Below are positions 16,917-25,208 of a stretch of 64,000 nt of DNA, piece after piece. The notes under the pieces were generated by a model. That model worked only from the letters and a program-made list of their open reading frames with translations, had not been told where the DNA came from and did not search any database. Within the stretch, counting starts at the first letter, position 1. Each line of letters begins with the position of its first letter. Origin of the DNA: SIG603 sp964370115 (GTDB lineage Bacteria; Bacillota; Clostridia; Oscillospirales; Acutalibacteraceae); contig CAYJIA010000003.1 in assembly GCA_964370115.1 (NCBI GenBank), positions 1 through 64,000 on the forward strand. Reading direction: 5' to 3'. The position numbers and the translations under genes are program-made.

Positions 16917-17486
16917 ATGAGTTTAATCGAAATTACACTAATTGCTGTAAGCCTTGCAATGGACGCCTGTGCGGTGTCGCTATGTAAGGGCATGAGCATG
17001 AAAAAATTAAATGTAAAAGGAGCGTTTTTAATAGCGCTATGTTTTGGTCTGTTTCAAGCCATAATGCCACTTATAGGCTGGTTTGTAGGAACAAAATTTG
17101 AAACCTACATATCTGCTGTTGACCACTGGGTGGTGTTCGCGCTTTTAGGCATAATAGGCGGAAAAATGCTGTTTGAAGCATTTGAATGTAAGGAAGACGA
17201 AGATTTAAGTGACTTTAAAATTGATTTTAAAGAAATAATAATGCTTGGCATAGCGACAAGTATAGATGCACTTGCGGTAGGGGTTAGTTTTGCTATTTTA
17301 GACGGAGTAAATATAGGAATATCTGCGACAATTATAGGTGTGTCAGCACTCTTGTTATCTTTTGCAGGTGTGTTTATAGGGCATAAATTTGGCGCAAAAT
17401 TTGGCAAGACCGCCGAAATATTAGGCGGTCTTGCACTGATAGGTATAGGAACGAAAATACTTATCGAACATCTATTTTTTTCTTAA
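16917..17486 (+). CDS. mntP: Manganese efflux pump MntP family
   Basis: 189 residues with six hydrophobic helices. The two repeats carry the conserved acidic patches SLAMDACAVSLCKG and TSIDALAVGVSF, characteristic of MntP, which exports Mn(II). A GGAGG site precedes the ATG. It sits 13 bp after hemW with no room for its own manganese riboswitch. Its 3' end overlaps the convergent corA by 15 bp, and an 11-bp perfect hairpin (GCAAGACCGCC / GGCGGTCTTGC) lies in its last 90 bases without a T-tract. Confidence 0.9.
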   Translation: MSLIEITLIAVSLAMDACAVSLCKGMSMKKLNVKGAFLIALCFGLFQAIMPLIGWFVGTKFETYISAVDHWVVFALLGIIGGKMLFEAFECKEDEDLSDFKIDFKEIIMLGIATSIDALAVGVSFAILDGVNIGISATIIGVSALLLSFAGVFIGHKFGAKFGKTAEILGGLALIGIGTKILIEHLFFS

Positions 17487-18413
17487 CCTAACTAGTAAAA
17501 TTGCGACAACCACACTTAAAACAGTGGCAAGTATGATAATTATCAAAAATCCCCAAGGGCTTTCTGATAGTGGCATACCGTCAAAGTTTAAATTCATTCC
17601 ATAGGCACTAAAAATTATAGTTGGAATGGACATGACAATTGTGACTATGGCAAGAAAACGCATAACGGCATTAAGGTTATTTGATATGATAGAGCCAAAG
17701 GCACCTGTCATACCGCTTAAAATTCCGCTGTAAATATTGGTCATTTCTATGGCCTGCTTGTTTTCGATAATGACGTCTTCAAGCAAATCTTCGTCGTCGG
17801 GATAGTGCTTAATTGTATCAATTTTCATCATCTTTTGTAGCACTATATCGTTAGAACGCAAAGAAGTCGAAAAATAAACAAGGCTTTTTTCAAGCTCTAA
17901 AAGCTCTATCAGCTCTTTATTTTTAGTTGAGCTGTGGAGCTTTTTTTCCACCTCTTCACTCTTTTTATCTATGCTTCTAAGGTATAAAAGAAAAAGCGAG
18001 GCGTTTCTATAAAGCAACTGCAAAATAAATCTTGTCTTCATTTTAGTGTAAAAATTTTTCACTCTGCCGTTAATAAATGGGAGTAGCACGGGCGAGTTTT
18101 CAAGACAAACGGTTATGACCGTGTTTTTGGTTAAAATAACCGACAAAGGCATGGTTGCGTAGGTTTGTTTTGTGTTTCGCTCTTCGGTAGTGGGTATGTC
18201 GACAAGAACTAGAGTGTAATTGTCTTCTACTTCAATTCTTGGGCGCTCCTCGTCATCGAGTGCGGCCTTTAAGGCGTCTAAGTCCACACCTGTCTTTGCA
18301 CTAATAAATGCGAGCTCGCCTTCTTCGGGAGAAGTAAGAGAAATCCAACAGTCGGGCTGCATTTTAGGAATTTCTTTCACGCTTCCTGACTCGGCTAAAT
18401 AGTATTTTATCAT
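17472..18413 (-). CDS. corA: CorA family divalent cation transporter
   Basis: 313 residues. A large cytoplasmic N-terminal domain is followed by two C-terminal transmembrane helices, with the signature YGMNLN (GMN motif) closing the first. CorA channels import Mg2+ or, in some branches, other divalent metals. The ATG at 18413 is chosen over one 39 bp upstream because GAGGAGGG lies just before it. That ribosome-binding site is locked in a hairpin within a folded leader, which suggests translational control. It is convergent with the Mn exporter gene mntP. Confidence 0.93.
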   Translation of the reverse strand: MIKYYLAESGSVKEIPKMQPDCWISLTSPEEGELAFISAKTGVDLDALKAALDDEERPRIEVEDNYTLVLVDIPTTEERNTKQTYATMPLSVILTKNTVITVCLENSPVLLPFINGRVKNFYTKMKTRFILQLLYRNASLFLLYLRSIDKKSEEVEKKLHSSTKNKELIELLELEKSLVYFSTSLRSNDIVLQKMMKIDTIKHYPDDEDLLEDVIIENKQAIEMTNIYSGILSGMTGAFGSIISNNLNAVMRFLAIVTIVMSIPTIIFSAYGMNLNFDGMPLSESPWGFLIIIILATVLSVVVAILLVRLRKK

Positions 18414-18515
18414 ATAAAGTCCCTCCTCATAGGGAGGGTGAAAATGACACACCTACCCTATTTGTAATATTAAATTCACCATACTTATGGGGTAAAGGTT
18501 CCACGGTGTCACGCT
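18414..18515 (-). promoter_or_regulatory. Structured leader of corA, candidate cis-regulatory RNA
   Basis: Reading on the minus strand, TGACACC (18511-18505) pairs with GGTGTGTCA (18453-18445, two-base bulge) and TACCCC with the adjoining TAGGGTA. CCATAAGTATGG forms a small inner hairpin. Then CCCTCC...GAGGAGGG (18438-18421) makes a hairpin that contains the corA ribosome-binding site. The layout of a closed multi-helix domain followed by a sequestering hairpin is that of a translational riboswitch. It does not match the M-box, yybP-ykoY or NiCo patterns I know. Confidence 0.5.
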
Positions 18516-18587
18516 CCTTTTTAATCTTATACTTTAATGATAAGTGAGTAAGACGGATTTGTCAATAAAAAGAAAAGTAAAATTATC

Positions 18588-18616
18588 TTTACATATTGGA
18601 AAAATTATTCTATTAT
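18588..18616 (+). promoter_or_regulatory. Promoter of the TIM-barrel gene
   Basis: TTTACA (18588-18593), 17 bp, TATTAT (18611-18616), ending 32 bp before the GTG start. Confidence 0.65.
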
Positions 18617-18648
18617 AGAGATAATAATTATGAAAAAGGAGTGACAGT

Positions 18649-19461
18649 GTGAAACTATCTATTTTTTATCAGCATATAACACAGGCGGCACAGACTCATA
18701 ATTTAAGCGAAGAGGAAGTACTAAAAAAAGCTTATGACATGGGATACAGAGGGCTTGAGTGCGAATATTCCCTGTTTAAAGATGACAGGGAGGCATTTAA
18801 AAAAATTGCAAATGACTGCGGTTTTTCTATCGTGTCAGTACCATATTATGGTGAGTTTAATGTTGGAATTGACAGGGATAAAATCGAAAAAGCAGTAGAC
18901 GATGTAATCTTTATGGGTTGTAAAAATATTTTAAGCATACCAGGGCTTATCGACCCAAAAAGTAAAACCTATGAAAAAGAGCTAGACGACATAAAGTACG
19001 GACTTGAGCTTTTATGCAAAATTGCAAACAAAAAAGGTGTTACGGTGGCTATGGAGGAATACGACAACATAGAAGCGCCGTTTGGAACAATTTGTCAAGT
19101 GAAAGACTTTTTAGATAGTACAAAACATCTTAAATTCAACCTAGACACGGGAAACTTCTATACTTTCGGGGAAGATGTTTTTGATGCGATTGAAATATTT
19201 GAAGAAAAAATTTCTCATGTTCATTTGAAAAACCGAAGAGTAGAGCCTCTTTTTGAGGGGGAAGAATACCAGCTTACAAGCAAAGGGCAAAAAATTTACC
19301 CTACTCCTGTTGGAGTCGGGCAAATAGACATGAAAGCTATACTTGATAAGCTTGTCGATATTTCATATGATGGATATTTCACTGTGGAACATTTTGGCGA
19401 AGTAGACCAGCTAGATTACATGGAGAAATCGGCAAAATGGTTCTTAGACCTTATGGCATAA
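18649..19461 (+). CDS. Sugar phosphate isomerase/epimerase family protein (AP endonuclease 2-like TIM barrel)
   Basis: 270 residues of the xylose-isomerase-like TIM barrel family. Conserved features are the metal-ligand glutamate in VAMEEYDN, KFNLDTGNF, SHVHLKNRR and the C-terminal FTVEHFG. Members act on sugars or inositols; the substrate cannot be inferred. The start is GTG after AAAGGAG. A single-gene unit with its own promoter, convergent with tcdA, which it overlaps by 18 bp. Confidence 0.85.
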   Translation: MKLSIFYQHITQAAQTHNLSEEEVLKKAYDMGYRGLECEYSLFKDDREAFKKIANDCGFSIVSVPYYGEFNVGIDRDKIEKAVDDVIFMGCKNILSIPGLIDPKSKTYEKELDDIKYGLELLCKIANKKGVTVAMEEYDNIEAPFGTICQVKDFLDSTKHLKFNLDTGNFYTFGEDVFDAIEIFEEKISHVHLKNRRVEPLFEGEEYQLTSKGQKIYPTPVGVGQIDMKAILDKLVDISYDGYFTVEHFGEVDQLDYMEKSAKWFLDLMA

Positions 19462-20166
19462 GTCTCTAATGACTTCGCCTGCGATAATTAAACCTGCAAC
19501 TGGAGGGACAAAGGGTAAACTGCCTGGCACAGGTCTTTTGGCGGTGCCTTTTATCTCTTTGCTCTCGAGCGGTTTTTGAGGCAGTTCTTTGGAGTATAGA
19601 ACTTTTAAATCGTTTATTCCAAAGTCCTTTAGTTTTTTGCGCATAACCCTTGCAAGCGGACATACCGAAGTTTTTTTGATATCGGCAATTTCGAATAGTT
19701 CGGGGTGAAGCTTGTTTCCTGTGCCCATTGAGCTTATAACAGGAGTTTTTTGCGCCTTTGCTTTTTTAATTATCTCAAATTTACCCTCGACAGTGTCTAT
19801 GGCGTCTACGACATAGTCGAAAACGGAAAAATCAAAGTCGTCGCTATTGTCGGGCATGAAAAACACGGGATAGGTGAGCACTTTTGCGTTGGGGTTAATG
19901 TCTAATATGCGCGCTTTCATCACCTCGACTTTTGGCTTGCCTATGCTGGAGTGCGTGGCGATTATTTGCCTGTTTATATTAGTAAGGCTTACATTATCAT
20001 TGTCAAACAGTGAGAATGTGCCAATTCCAGCGCGTGCAAGACCTTCGACACAGGAACCGCCAACGCCACCTATGCCAAAAACGGCAACGTGCTTTTGGTT
20101 TAAATTTTCGGTGGACTCATAGCCCAAAATGAGCTCTGAGCGTGAAAATTGAGTTAAATCTTTCAT
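19444..20166 (-). CDS. tcdA: tRNA threonylcarbamoyladenosine dehydratase (ThiF/MoeB-like)
   Basis: 240 residues of the E1-like superfamily. The nucleotide-binding GIGGVGGSCVEGLARAGIG and the following SLFDNDNVSLTNINRQ are typical of TcdA (formerly YgdL/CsdL), which uses ATP to close t6A37 of tRNA into cyclic t6A. DAIDTVEGKFEIIKKA and the Cys-containing IKKTSVCPLARVMRK agree with that subfamily rather than ThiF or MoeB, and no sulfur-carrier gene is adjacent. Confidence 0.88.
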   Translation of the reverse strand: MKDLTQFSRSELILGYESTENLNQKHVAVFGIGGVGGSCVEGLARAGIGTFSLFDNDNVSLTNINRQIIATHSSIGKPKVEVMKARILDINPNAKVLTYPVFFMPDNSDDFDFSVFDYVVDAIDTVEGKFEIIKKAKAQKTPVISSMGTGNKLHPELFEIADIKKTSVCPLARVMRKKLKDFGINDLKVLYSKELPQKPLESKEIKGTAKRPVPGSLPFVPPVAGLIIAGEVIRDLCHKV

Positions 20167-20201
20167 ATATACACCACTTTCTAAGAATAAAGGAGAATTT
20201 T

Positions 20202-20375
20202 ATGGGACCATATAGTTATGTAGTCGACAGCATAAAGGGCGACTACGCATATTTAAAAAGAATAGACATACAAAGCGAGGAACTATTTATGATAGCCCTT
20301 GCGCTTTTGCCCGAGGGCAGTGATGTCGGAGTGAAAATTTTATGGGAAAATTTGGAGTACAGCATAATTTCTTAA
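20202..20375 (+). CDS. Small DUF3006-like protein
   Basis: 57 residues. The pattern YVVDSIKGDYAYL, then ALLPEGSDVGVKI, resembles the small beta-barrel DUF3006 family (V-D-R-I-E-G-D-x-A, LPEG, G), whose function is unknown. The ATG at 20202 follows AAAGGAGAATTT, a strong site, and is preferred over an upstream in-frame start. Its stop overlaps the stop of the convergent radical SAM gene by four bases. Confidence 0.7.
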   Translation: MGPYSYVVDSIKGDYAYLKRIDIQSEELFMIALALLPEGSDVGVKILWENLEYSIIS

Positions 20376-22045
20376 TCCCAAGTTTTTGGAATATCCAAAA
20401 ATTTCAGCGTAAATTCATCTGTTACCAAGTCTTTATTTTCATAATCACAATAAACGATTTTATTTTTTGTGTAAAGCAAGGCGACCGTTCTCTTAACCCC
20501 TTTTTTAAGGGGTTTTTGTTTTGTGACAAACTGCTTTGCCTTGCGTAAATTTTCGTCTGAAATTTGCAGACAGTTAGGGATTTTACCCGAGGCATTTGTA
20601 GAAAGCCTGTCGATGATTAGCAAGTCACGAAGCGCGCCCTTGTCTAAAAGTGCTGAAAGCGCAATGAATAGGCGCTCTGTGTAAGCGTCTAGGCTTAAAT
20701 TTTCACCACCTAAATACCCTGTACAGTGCAGTAAGAGCTTGTGCAAAGGCATATTAAGGCTGTTTATGGCAAATTCTAAGCTGTGTTTAAATCTACCGCT
20801 GTTATAAAGTCTGTCGAGGGCGTCTTCGACGTCTAAAAGCTCGTCTAAGTCGCTTTCTGAGAGGTAAGGTGTGGATTTTATCATATAAGGCGCAGTGTTC
20901 GAGTACTCGCAGGGGTATTTTTTTCTGTTTTGCCCCATGTCACTGCCATGTAAAATTTTTAGAAAACCCATTTGCAGCATATGTGGCTTTAATTCGTATG
21001 CCATGTCAAGCCCCTTGTAGAAGCTTTCCTTGTTTTCTAGTGGAAGCCCTGCAATTAAATCTATGTGTACATGTATATTTTGTGGAGAAATAAGCCTTTT
21101 AATATTCTTGATAAGTTTTTTTGTGTCGGTCTTGCGGTTTACGGCTTCCAAGGTTTTTTCGTTAAAGCTTTGTAGGCCTATCTCAAGCTGAAACCTGCCT
21201 TTTGGTGCATTGTTAAATGCAAGTATTAATTCCTCGCTCAAAATATCGCCTGCTATTTCAAAGTGAAAGCAGATATGCGGTGGTATTTCTTTTGAATTTA
21301 CTATAAAATTTACTATTTCAAGTGCTCTTTTTGGGTTGGCGTTAAAGGTTCGGTCGACAAATTTAACGGTCTTTGTTCCAGAATTTGAAAGTGCGACTAT
21401 CTCTTTTTTTACTTCGTCCAAAGGGAAAAATTTTAGCTTAGAATAAGCCCCAGAAAGGCAAAAAGCGCAAGAAAACGGACATCCTCGGGAAGTTTCTATA
21501 TAAGAAATCCTTCCTCCTAGGGCGTCGAAATATTCCTTGCAATAAGGGGACGGTGGCTGTAATTTATTTTGAGCAATGCCGTTTTGTATAAGGGTATTGC
21601 CCGCTTTTGTGCAAAGTCCTGAGACGTTTTCGTAAGATGAGCTTTCACAAATAGAATTAATAAGCGCGGGAAAGCTCTCCTCACCCTCGCCACAAAGTAT
21701 AAAATCTACTTCGGGCAGAGAGTTCATGACCTCTACGGGATTAAAGCTTACTTCGGGGCCACCAAGTATTATTTTTACATGTGAGAGCTCTGCCTTAATT
21801 AAAGGCAGTAGCTCTTTAATATAGTTTATATTCCAAATATAGGTGCAAAAAGAAATTATTTGCGGCTTGTTTCGACAAATTTCGTCTTTTATGTCCGCTA
21901 AACTTCGGTTTACAGTTGACTCAAAGACTTTTGCATCGATATCGGCATTTCCATAGGCTTTAATGCCTGCGTAAAGACACCACGGGGCAAGGGAGGAGTG
22001 TATATATTTGGAATTTAAGGCACAAATTAGCAATTTCTGTTTCAT
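20372..22045 (-). CDS. B12-binding domain radical SAM protein
   Basis: 557 residues. The N-terminal part (about 1-130) is a cobalamin-binding fold (KIILGGPEVSF, DFILCGEGEESF). A radical SAM core begins at SRGCPFSCAFCLSG (C-x3-C-x2-C), and a C-terminal DUF4080-like part follows. This architecture is common in Clostridia; roles are mostly unknown, often methylation or ring chemistry. It stands alone with no substrate clue. Confidence 0.85.
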   Translation of the reverse strand: MKQKLLICALNSKYIHSSLAPWCLYAGIKAYGNADIDAKVFESTVNRSLADIKDEICRNKPQIISFCTYIWNINYIKELLPLIKAELSHVKIILGGPEVSFNPVEVMNSLPEVDFILCGEGEESFPALINSICESSSYENVSGLCTKAGNTLIQNGIAQNKLQPPSPYCKEYFDALGGRISYIETSRGCPFSCAFCLSGAYSKLKFFPLDEVKKEIVALSNSGTKTVKFVDRTFNANPKRALEIVNFIVNSKEIPPHICFHFEIAGDILSEELILAFNNAPKGRFQLEIGLQSFNEKTLEAVNRKTDTKKLIKNIKRLISPQNIHVHIDLIAGLPLENKESFYKGLDMAYELKPHMLQMGFLKILHGSDMGQNRKKYPCEYSNTAPYMIKSTPYLSESDLDELLDVEDALDRLYNSGRFKHSLEFAINSLNMPLHKLLLHCTGYLGGENLSLDAYTERLFIALSALLDKGALRDLLIIDRLSTNASGKIPNCLQISDENLRKAKQFVTKQKPLKKGVKRTVALLYTKNKIVYCDYENKDLVTDEFTLKFLDIPKTWD

Positions 22046-22105
22046 TTAATGATTTCCGTTTCGTTTTTTTTACAGCATAACAGAAAATCATAAAATTTAC
22101 AAGTT

Positions 22106-22327
22106 TTACTTGAGTCTTTCTAGGGTGTTGAGCCTTTGGTGTATAGATTCAATTTGAAGCTCTATGGTGGGGAGTCGACTTGCAAAGTGATTGTGTTTGT
22201 CTACCTTTTGTTCTAAGAGTTTTAATCTGTAGTTTGTCAGCCTCGTGGCGGTTATTATTCCACCAAAAGAACCCACGCAAGTTCCTATAAAAGATAATAG
22301 TGCGATTATAACCTCGTTATTTCCCAT
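22106..22327 (-). CDS. XhlA-like small membrane protein (phage-derived)
   Basis: 73 residues: one N-terminal transmembrane helix (VIIALLSFIGTCVGSFGGII) followed by a coiled-coil-like cytoplasmic tail (RLKLLEQKVDKHN). This is the layout of haemolysin XhlA and related proteins found next to holins and endolysins in Firmicutes phages. A ribosome-binding site AGAGGT precedes the ATG. It is the last gene of the phage-like minus-strand trio; no holin or lysin gene follows. Confidence 0.6.
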   Translation of the reverse strand: MGNNEVIIALLSFIGTCVGSFGGIITATRLTNYRLKLLEQKVDKHNHFASRLPTIELQIESIHQRLNTLERLK

Positions 22328-22336
22328 AGTTACCTC

Positions 22337-22816
22337 TTAATCTGTAATGTATATGCCACTTCCCCAAACTTCTAAGTTCTCGGGGGTAAAATCGCTATTA
22401 CCTTGTATTTTGCAATTCTTAACAGTGACAAAATTTGTTGACGGATAAACTAAAAGTACCGATTCGTTTGAAATGATTTTACCATAGTTGCTGTGAAGAT
22501 TTAAAACCGACGGTAAGGCGGTGTCGCTGTTTGCCGAAAAAGGAAGACCGTTTATTACTAAATCGTCAGAAACTACGCCTAAAATAGAAGCGCGAAGTTT
22601 AAAAGACAGCATGCAAATCTGCCCGATTTTATAATAACTGCCAAGCGACAAGTGCTGGGTGAAGTCGGCGCTTGCGCTGGTAAAACCTAGTTTGGGTTGC
22701 CATTTTCCGCATTGTGGCATATGGCTTTCGTTTGGATTGATGTCTTGTTTTTTCGCAAGGCGTAAGTGGATTTGTTCCCAAAAAGGTGCAAGCCCTGGAT
22801 AATCTCTAAATTCCAT
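22337..22816 (-). CDS. Phage tail/fibre-like protein
   Basis: 159 residues. The C-terminal two thirds (GKWQPKLGFTSA, YYKIGQICMLSFKL, INGLPFSANSD, ILLVYPST-like strands) resemble the beta-rich C-terminal modules of Siphophage tail fibres and structural proteins. The start at 22816 is set by GAGGGGAAG just upstream; a longer frame to 22915 overlaps the preceding gene. Whether it still forms part of a particle is unknown. Confidence 0.55.
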   Translation of the reverse strand: MEFRDYPGLAPFWEQIHLRLAKKQDINPNESHMPQCGKWQPKLGFTSASADFTQHLSLGSYYKIGQICMLSFKLRASILGVVSDDLVINGLPFSANSDTALPSVLNLHSNYGKIISNESVLLVYPSTNFVTVKNCKIQGNSDFTPENLEVWGSGIYITD

Positions 22817-22817
22817 T

Positions 22818-23111
22818 TTAAAACTTCCCCTCTCTAAATTGTTCAAAACGAGGAAGATTACTGGTTTGGTGATCGTCACACGAGAGAGTTTTTGCATACT
22901 TTTCCTTGAGTTCACGAAGCTGAAGGCTTTGTCTGGGGCTTATGTTTTTAATGCTTACAAGCTGGTGAATTTGCCTTGCAATTTGCGTGCGCAAAAGCCT
23001 TTTATGTATGCAGTGTCCTTTAGAGCAGTAATGGACACCGGTGCGAAGATAGTCGTCGTATATGCATTTTGTCGGAAGTGGGCACTCGAATTGTGGTTCT
23101 CTTTTAGTCAT
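22818..23111 (-). CDS. Hypothetical Cys-containing small protein (phage-like operon)
   Basis: 97 residues, not recognised. The N-terminal half has four cysteines (C10, C16, C29, C34) that could bind a metal. The C-terminal half is charged and helical (SLQLRELKEKYAKTL). GGGGGAA precedes the start. It is the first gene of the trio read from the minus-strand promoter that faces the XRE regulator, and ends two bases before the tail-like gene. Confidence 0.6.
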   Translation of the reverse strand: MTKREPQFECPLPTKCIYDDYLRTGVHYCSKGHCIHKRLLRTQIARQIHQLVSIKNISPRQSLQLRELKEKYAKTLSCDDHQTSNLPRFEQFREGKF

Positions 23112-23177
23112 TGTTTTTCCCCCTTAATATTTGTTTAATTTTCCATTTTAGGAATGAGAGCGATTTTCACTATTTGT

Positions 23178-23293
23178 TGACAAGTTTTAATGCACGTAAT
23201 ATAGTAAGCGTAAGTTACGTAATGACGTAATCGTGTCTATATTTTAATACGACAATTCGTAAATGTCAATATTATTTTACGATATTACGTATT
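23178..23293. promoter_or_regulatory. Divergent promoters with repeated ACGTAA operator-like sites
   Basis: Plus strand: TTGACA (23178-23183), 17 bp, TATAGT (23201-23206) toward the XRE gene. Minus strand: TTGACA (23270-23265), 17 bp, TAAAAT (23247-23242) toward the phage-like trio. Interleaved are CACGTAAT, AGTTACGTAATGACGTAATC, TTCGTAAATG and TTACGATATTACGTAT, several copies of an ACGTAA-type half site. This is the architecture of a phage-like immunity switch. Confidence 0.65.
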
Positions 23294-23326
23294 TTTGTGT
23301 AGAATTAATGAAAATGGGGGGATAAT

Positions 23327-23680
23327 ATGTCACGGACATATGAAATTATTGCTGATTTATGCAGAAAAAAAGGGGTAAATATGACAAAAATGTGCAAAGA
23401 AAGCGGTGCACCGAGGGGGAGTATGACCGATTTGAAGAATGGGAGAATCGAGTCTTTATCGCTTGAAACGCTTCAGAAAATTGCAAGTTATTTTGGGGTA
23501 GACACAGATTATTTAGTAAAGGGGGCAAACAGCAGGAAAGAAATTTCAGACACAGAGCTAAAAATTGCACTTTTTGGTGGCGATATCGACGACAAGGCGT
23601 GGTGCGATGTAAAACAGTTTGTCGAGTTTGTTAGACAAAAATACAAATCAGGCGATGATAACGGGCACTTTAAAACATAA
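23327..23680 (+). CDS. XRE family transcriptional regulator
   Basis: 117 residues. The N-terminal lambda-repressor-like helix-turn-helix is clear (VNMTKMCKESGAPRGSMTDL, then LSLETLQKIASYFGVDTDYL). The C-terminal 45 residues (SDTELKIALFGG, VKQFVEFVRQKYK) are typical of prophage and clostridial XRE repressors. GGGGGG precedes the ATG. It is divergent from the phage-like trio, over promoter DNA with repeated ACGTAA sites, and is probably its repressor and its own. Confidence 0.88.
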   Translation: MSRTYEIIADLCRKKGVNMTKMCKESGAPRGSMTDLKNGRIESLSLETLQKIASYFGVDTDYLVKGANSRKEISDTELKIALFGGDIDDKAWCDVKQFVEFVRQKYKSGDDNGHFKT

Positions 23681-23768
23681 TTTAAGTAGCGCAGTTTTTA
23701 AATTTAGTCTTTTTTTATAATCATTTTTGTGATACAATTGCAGTATCAACTTGAAAAGGAAGAAAGAA

Positions 23769-24356
23769 ATGAATTTACCTAACAAACTGACAGTGCTTAG
23801 AATAGCTTTAGTACCTGCGTTTTGCTTTTTTTTACTGATGCCAAGTATTGGACATCATTACTTAATAGCACTAATAATATTTTCGATTACAGCCTATACG
23901 GATTATTTAGACGGGAAAATTGCAAGGCGGGATAACCTAGTGACCGACTTCGGAAAAATAATGGATCCACTTGCCGACAAAATAATGGTAATGTCTGCTC
24001 TTATTTGCTTTGTCGCATTGGGGCTTACAAATGTATGGTTTGTAATACTTATTTTGTTTAGAGAATTTGCAGTGACATCCATTAGGTTAGTTGCGTCAAG
24101 TGGTGGAAAAGTAATAGCTGCGAATATTTGGGGCAAGCTTAAAACAGTTTCTCAAATAATTGCAATTGTTGTAATTATCGCATTAGGTTACGTAGACGAA
24201 ATGTCAGGGCGTGGAATGATAAGCCTTTTTGAGGGGCATGAGTTTGTTTTTTACATAATCGGTGAAGTGTTTATGTTTATTTCGGTCTTTACTTCTTTTT
24301 ACTCAGGACTTATCTACGCAAAAGAAAACCGAGATATTTTAAAAAGAATGAAGTAA
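23769..24356 (+). CDS. pgsA: CDP-diacylglycerol-glycerol-3-phosphate 3-phosphatidyltransferase
   Basis: Makes phosphatidylglycerophosphate in the membrane. The CDP-alcohol phosphotransferase motif D-x2-D-G-x2-A-R-x8-G-x3-D-x3-D is complete (DYLDGKIARR...GKIMDPLADK). 195 residues with several transmembrane helices. The ATG at 23769 follows AAAGGAAG; the in-frame ATG at 23751 overlaps that site and is rejected. Confidence 0.93.
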   Translation: MNLPNKLTVLRIALVPAFCFFLLMPSIGHHYLIALIIFSITAYTDYLDGKIARRDNLVTDFGKIMDPLADKIMVMSALICFVALGLTNVWFVILILFREFAVTSIRLVASSGGKVIAANIWGKLKTVSQIIAIVVIIALGYVDEMSGRGMISLFEGHEFVFYIIGEVFMFISVFTSFYSGLIYAKENRDILKRMK

Positions 24357-24371
24357 GTCGGAGGGCTCACA

Positions 24372-25208
24372 GTGGTAAAAAAGATTATAGGGAATGTGCA
24401 GTGGTTTTTAAATAAAAATGAAAAAGACAGTTTAGAGACTTTTTCTGCGCATGTGTCGTATTTTATGATAATTTCTTTTATACCGTTTGTACTGTTTTTT
24501 TTATCAATCTTACATGTGATAAATGTAAACGGTGAAAATTTGCTTTTGCTTGTAATAGAGCTATTGCCAAGCGATGTTGCAGGAGTTTTTAGCGAGGCGC
24601 TGGGCATAGTGGGCGAGCCAATAGCGATATTGTCAATATCGGCGCTTACCTGCATTTGGTCGTCGTCAAAAGCTATGCTAGCGCTTTTAAAAGGGCTTAA
24701 TGTCATATTTGATGTAAACGAAACAAGAAATTTTATAAGGCTTAGAATAGCGGCGATATTATACACATTTGTGTTTATCGCAGTGCTTGCGGCAACTACG
24801 ATATTGCTTTTAATAGGTAGTGCTGTGTATCAAAATGTCTTTGATTATTTTAATATAAATATTTCGTTAAATTTTTTGGGGTTTAAATGGGTGATAGGCG
24901 TGGTTATTTTAGCCGTGTTTTTTACATGTCTTTATAAACTGCTAGTGCAAAAGTCTAAAATTAGCCTTAAAAATTGTTTTTTTGGTGCAGTTTTGGCATC
25001 TTTTGGCTGGGCAGCGTTTTCGACAGTATTTTCTTTTGCCGTAGAAAACTTTATTGACTACTCGGTAATATACGGAACGCTTGCCTCTCTTATAGCACTG
25101 ATGTTTTGGCTTTTTATCTGCGTTTATATCTTGCTTTTTGGTGCACAGTTTGCCGTTTGGCTTCAAAATAGAAAAGAAATTAATAAATCTTTGGAGGGTG
25201 AAATATGA
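24372..25208 (+). CDS. YihY/BrkB family membrane protein
   Basis: 278 residues with six transmembrane helices. N-terminal FSAHVSYFMIISFIPFVLFF and the central ASLIALMFWLFICVYILLFG are hallmarks of the YihY/BrkB family (once misannotated as RNase BN). Function unknown; proposed to be a transporter. The start is GTG after GGAGGG. It follows pgsA by 15 bp and overlaps the next gene by 4 bp (ATGA). Confidence 0.9.
   Translation: MVKKIIGNVQWFLNKNEKDSLETFSAHVSYFMIISFIPFVLFFLSILHVINVNGENLLLLVIELLPSDVAGVFSEALGIVGEPIAILSISALTCIWSSSKAMLALLKGLNVIFDVNETRNFIRLRIAAILYTFVFIAVLAATTILLLIGSAVYQNVFDYFNINISLNFLGFKWVIGVVILAVFFTCLYKLLVQKSKISLKNCFFGAVLASFGWAAFSTVFSFAVENFIDYSVIYGTLASLIALMFWLFICVYILLFGAQFAVWLQNRKEINKSLEGEI

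Noticed and set aside
16880..16917. Manganese riboswitch before mntP
   Set aside because: Only 13 bp separate hemW and mntP; there is no space for one.
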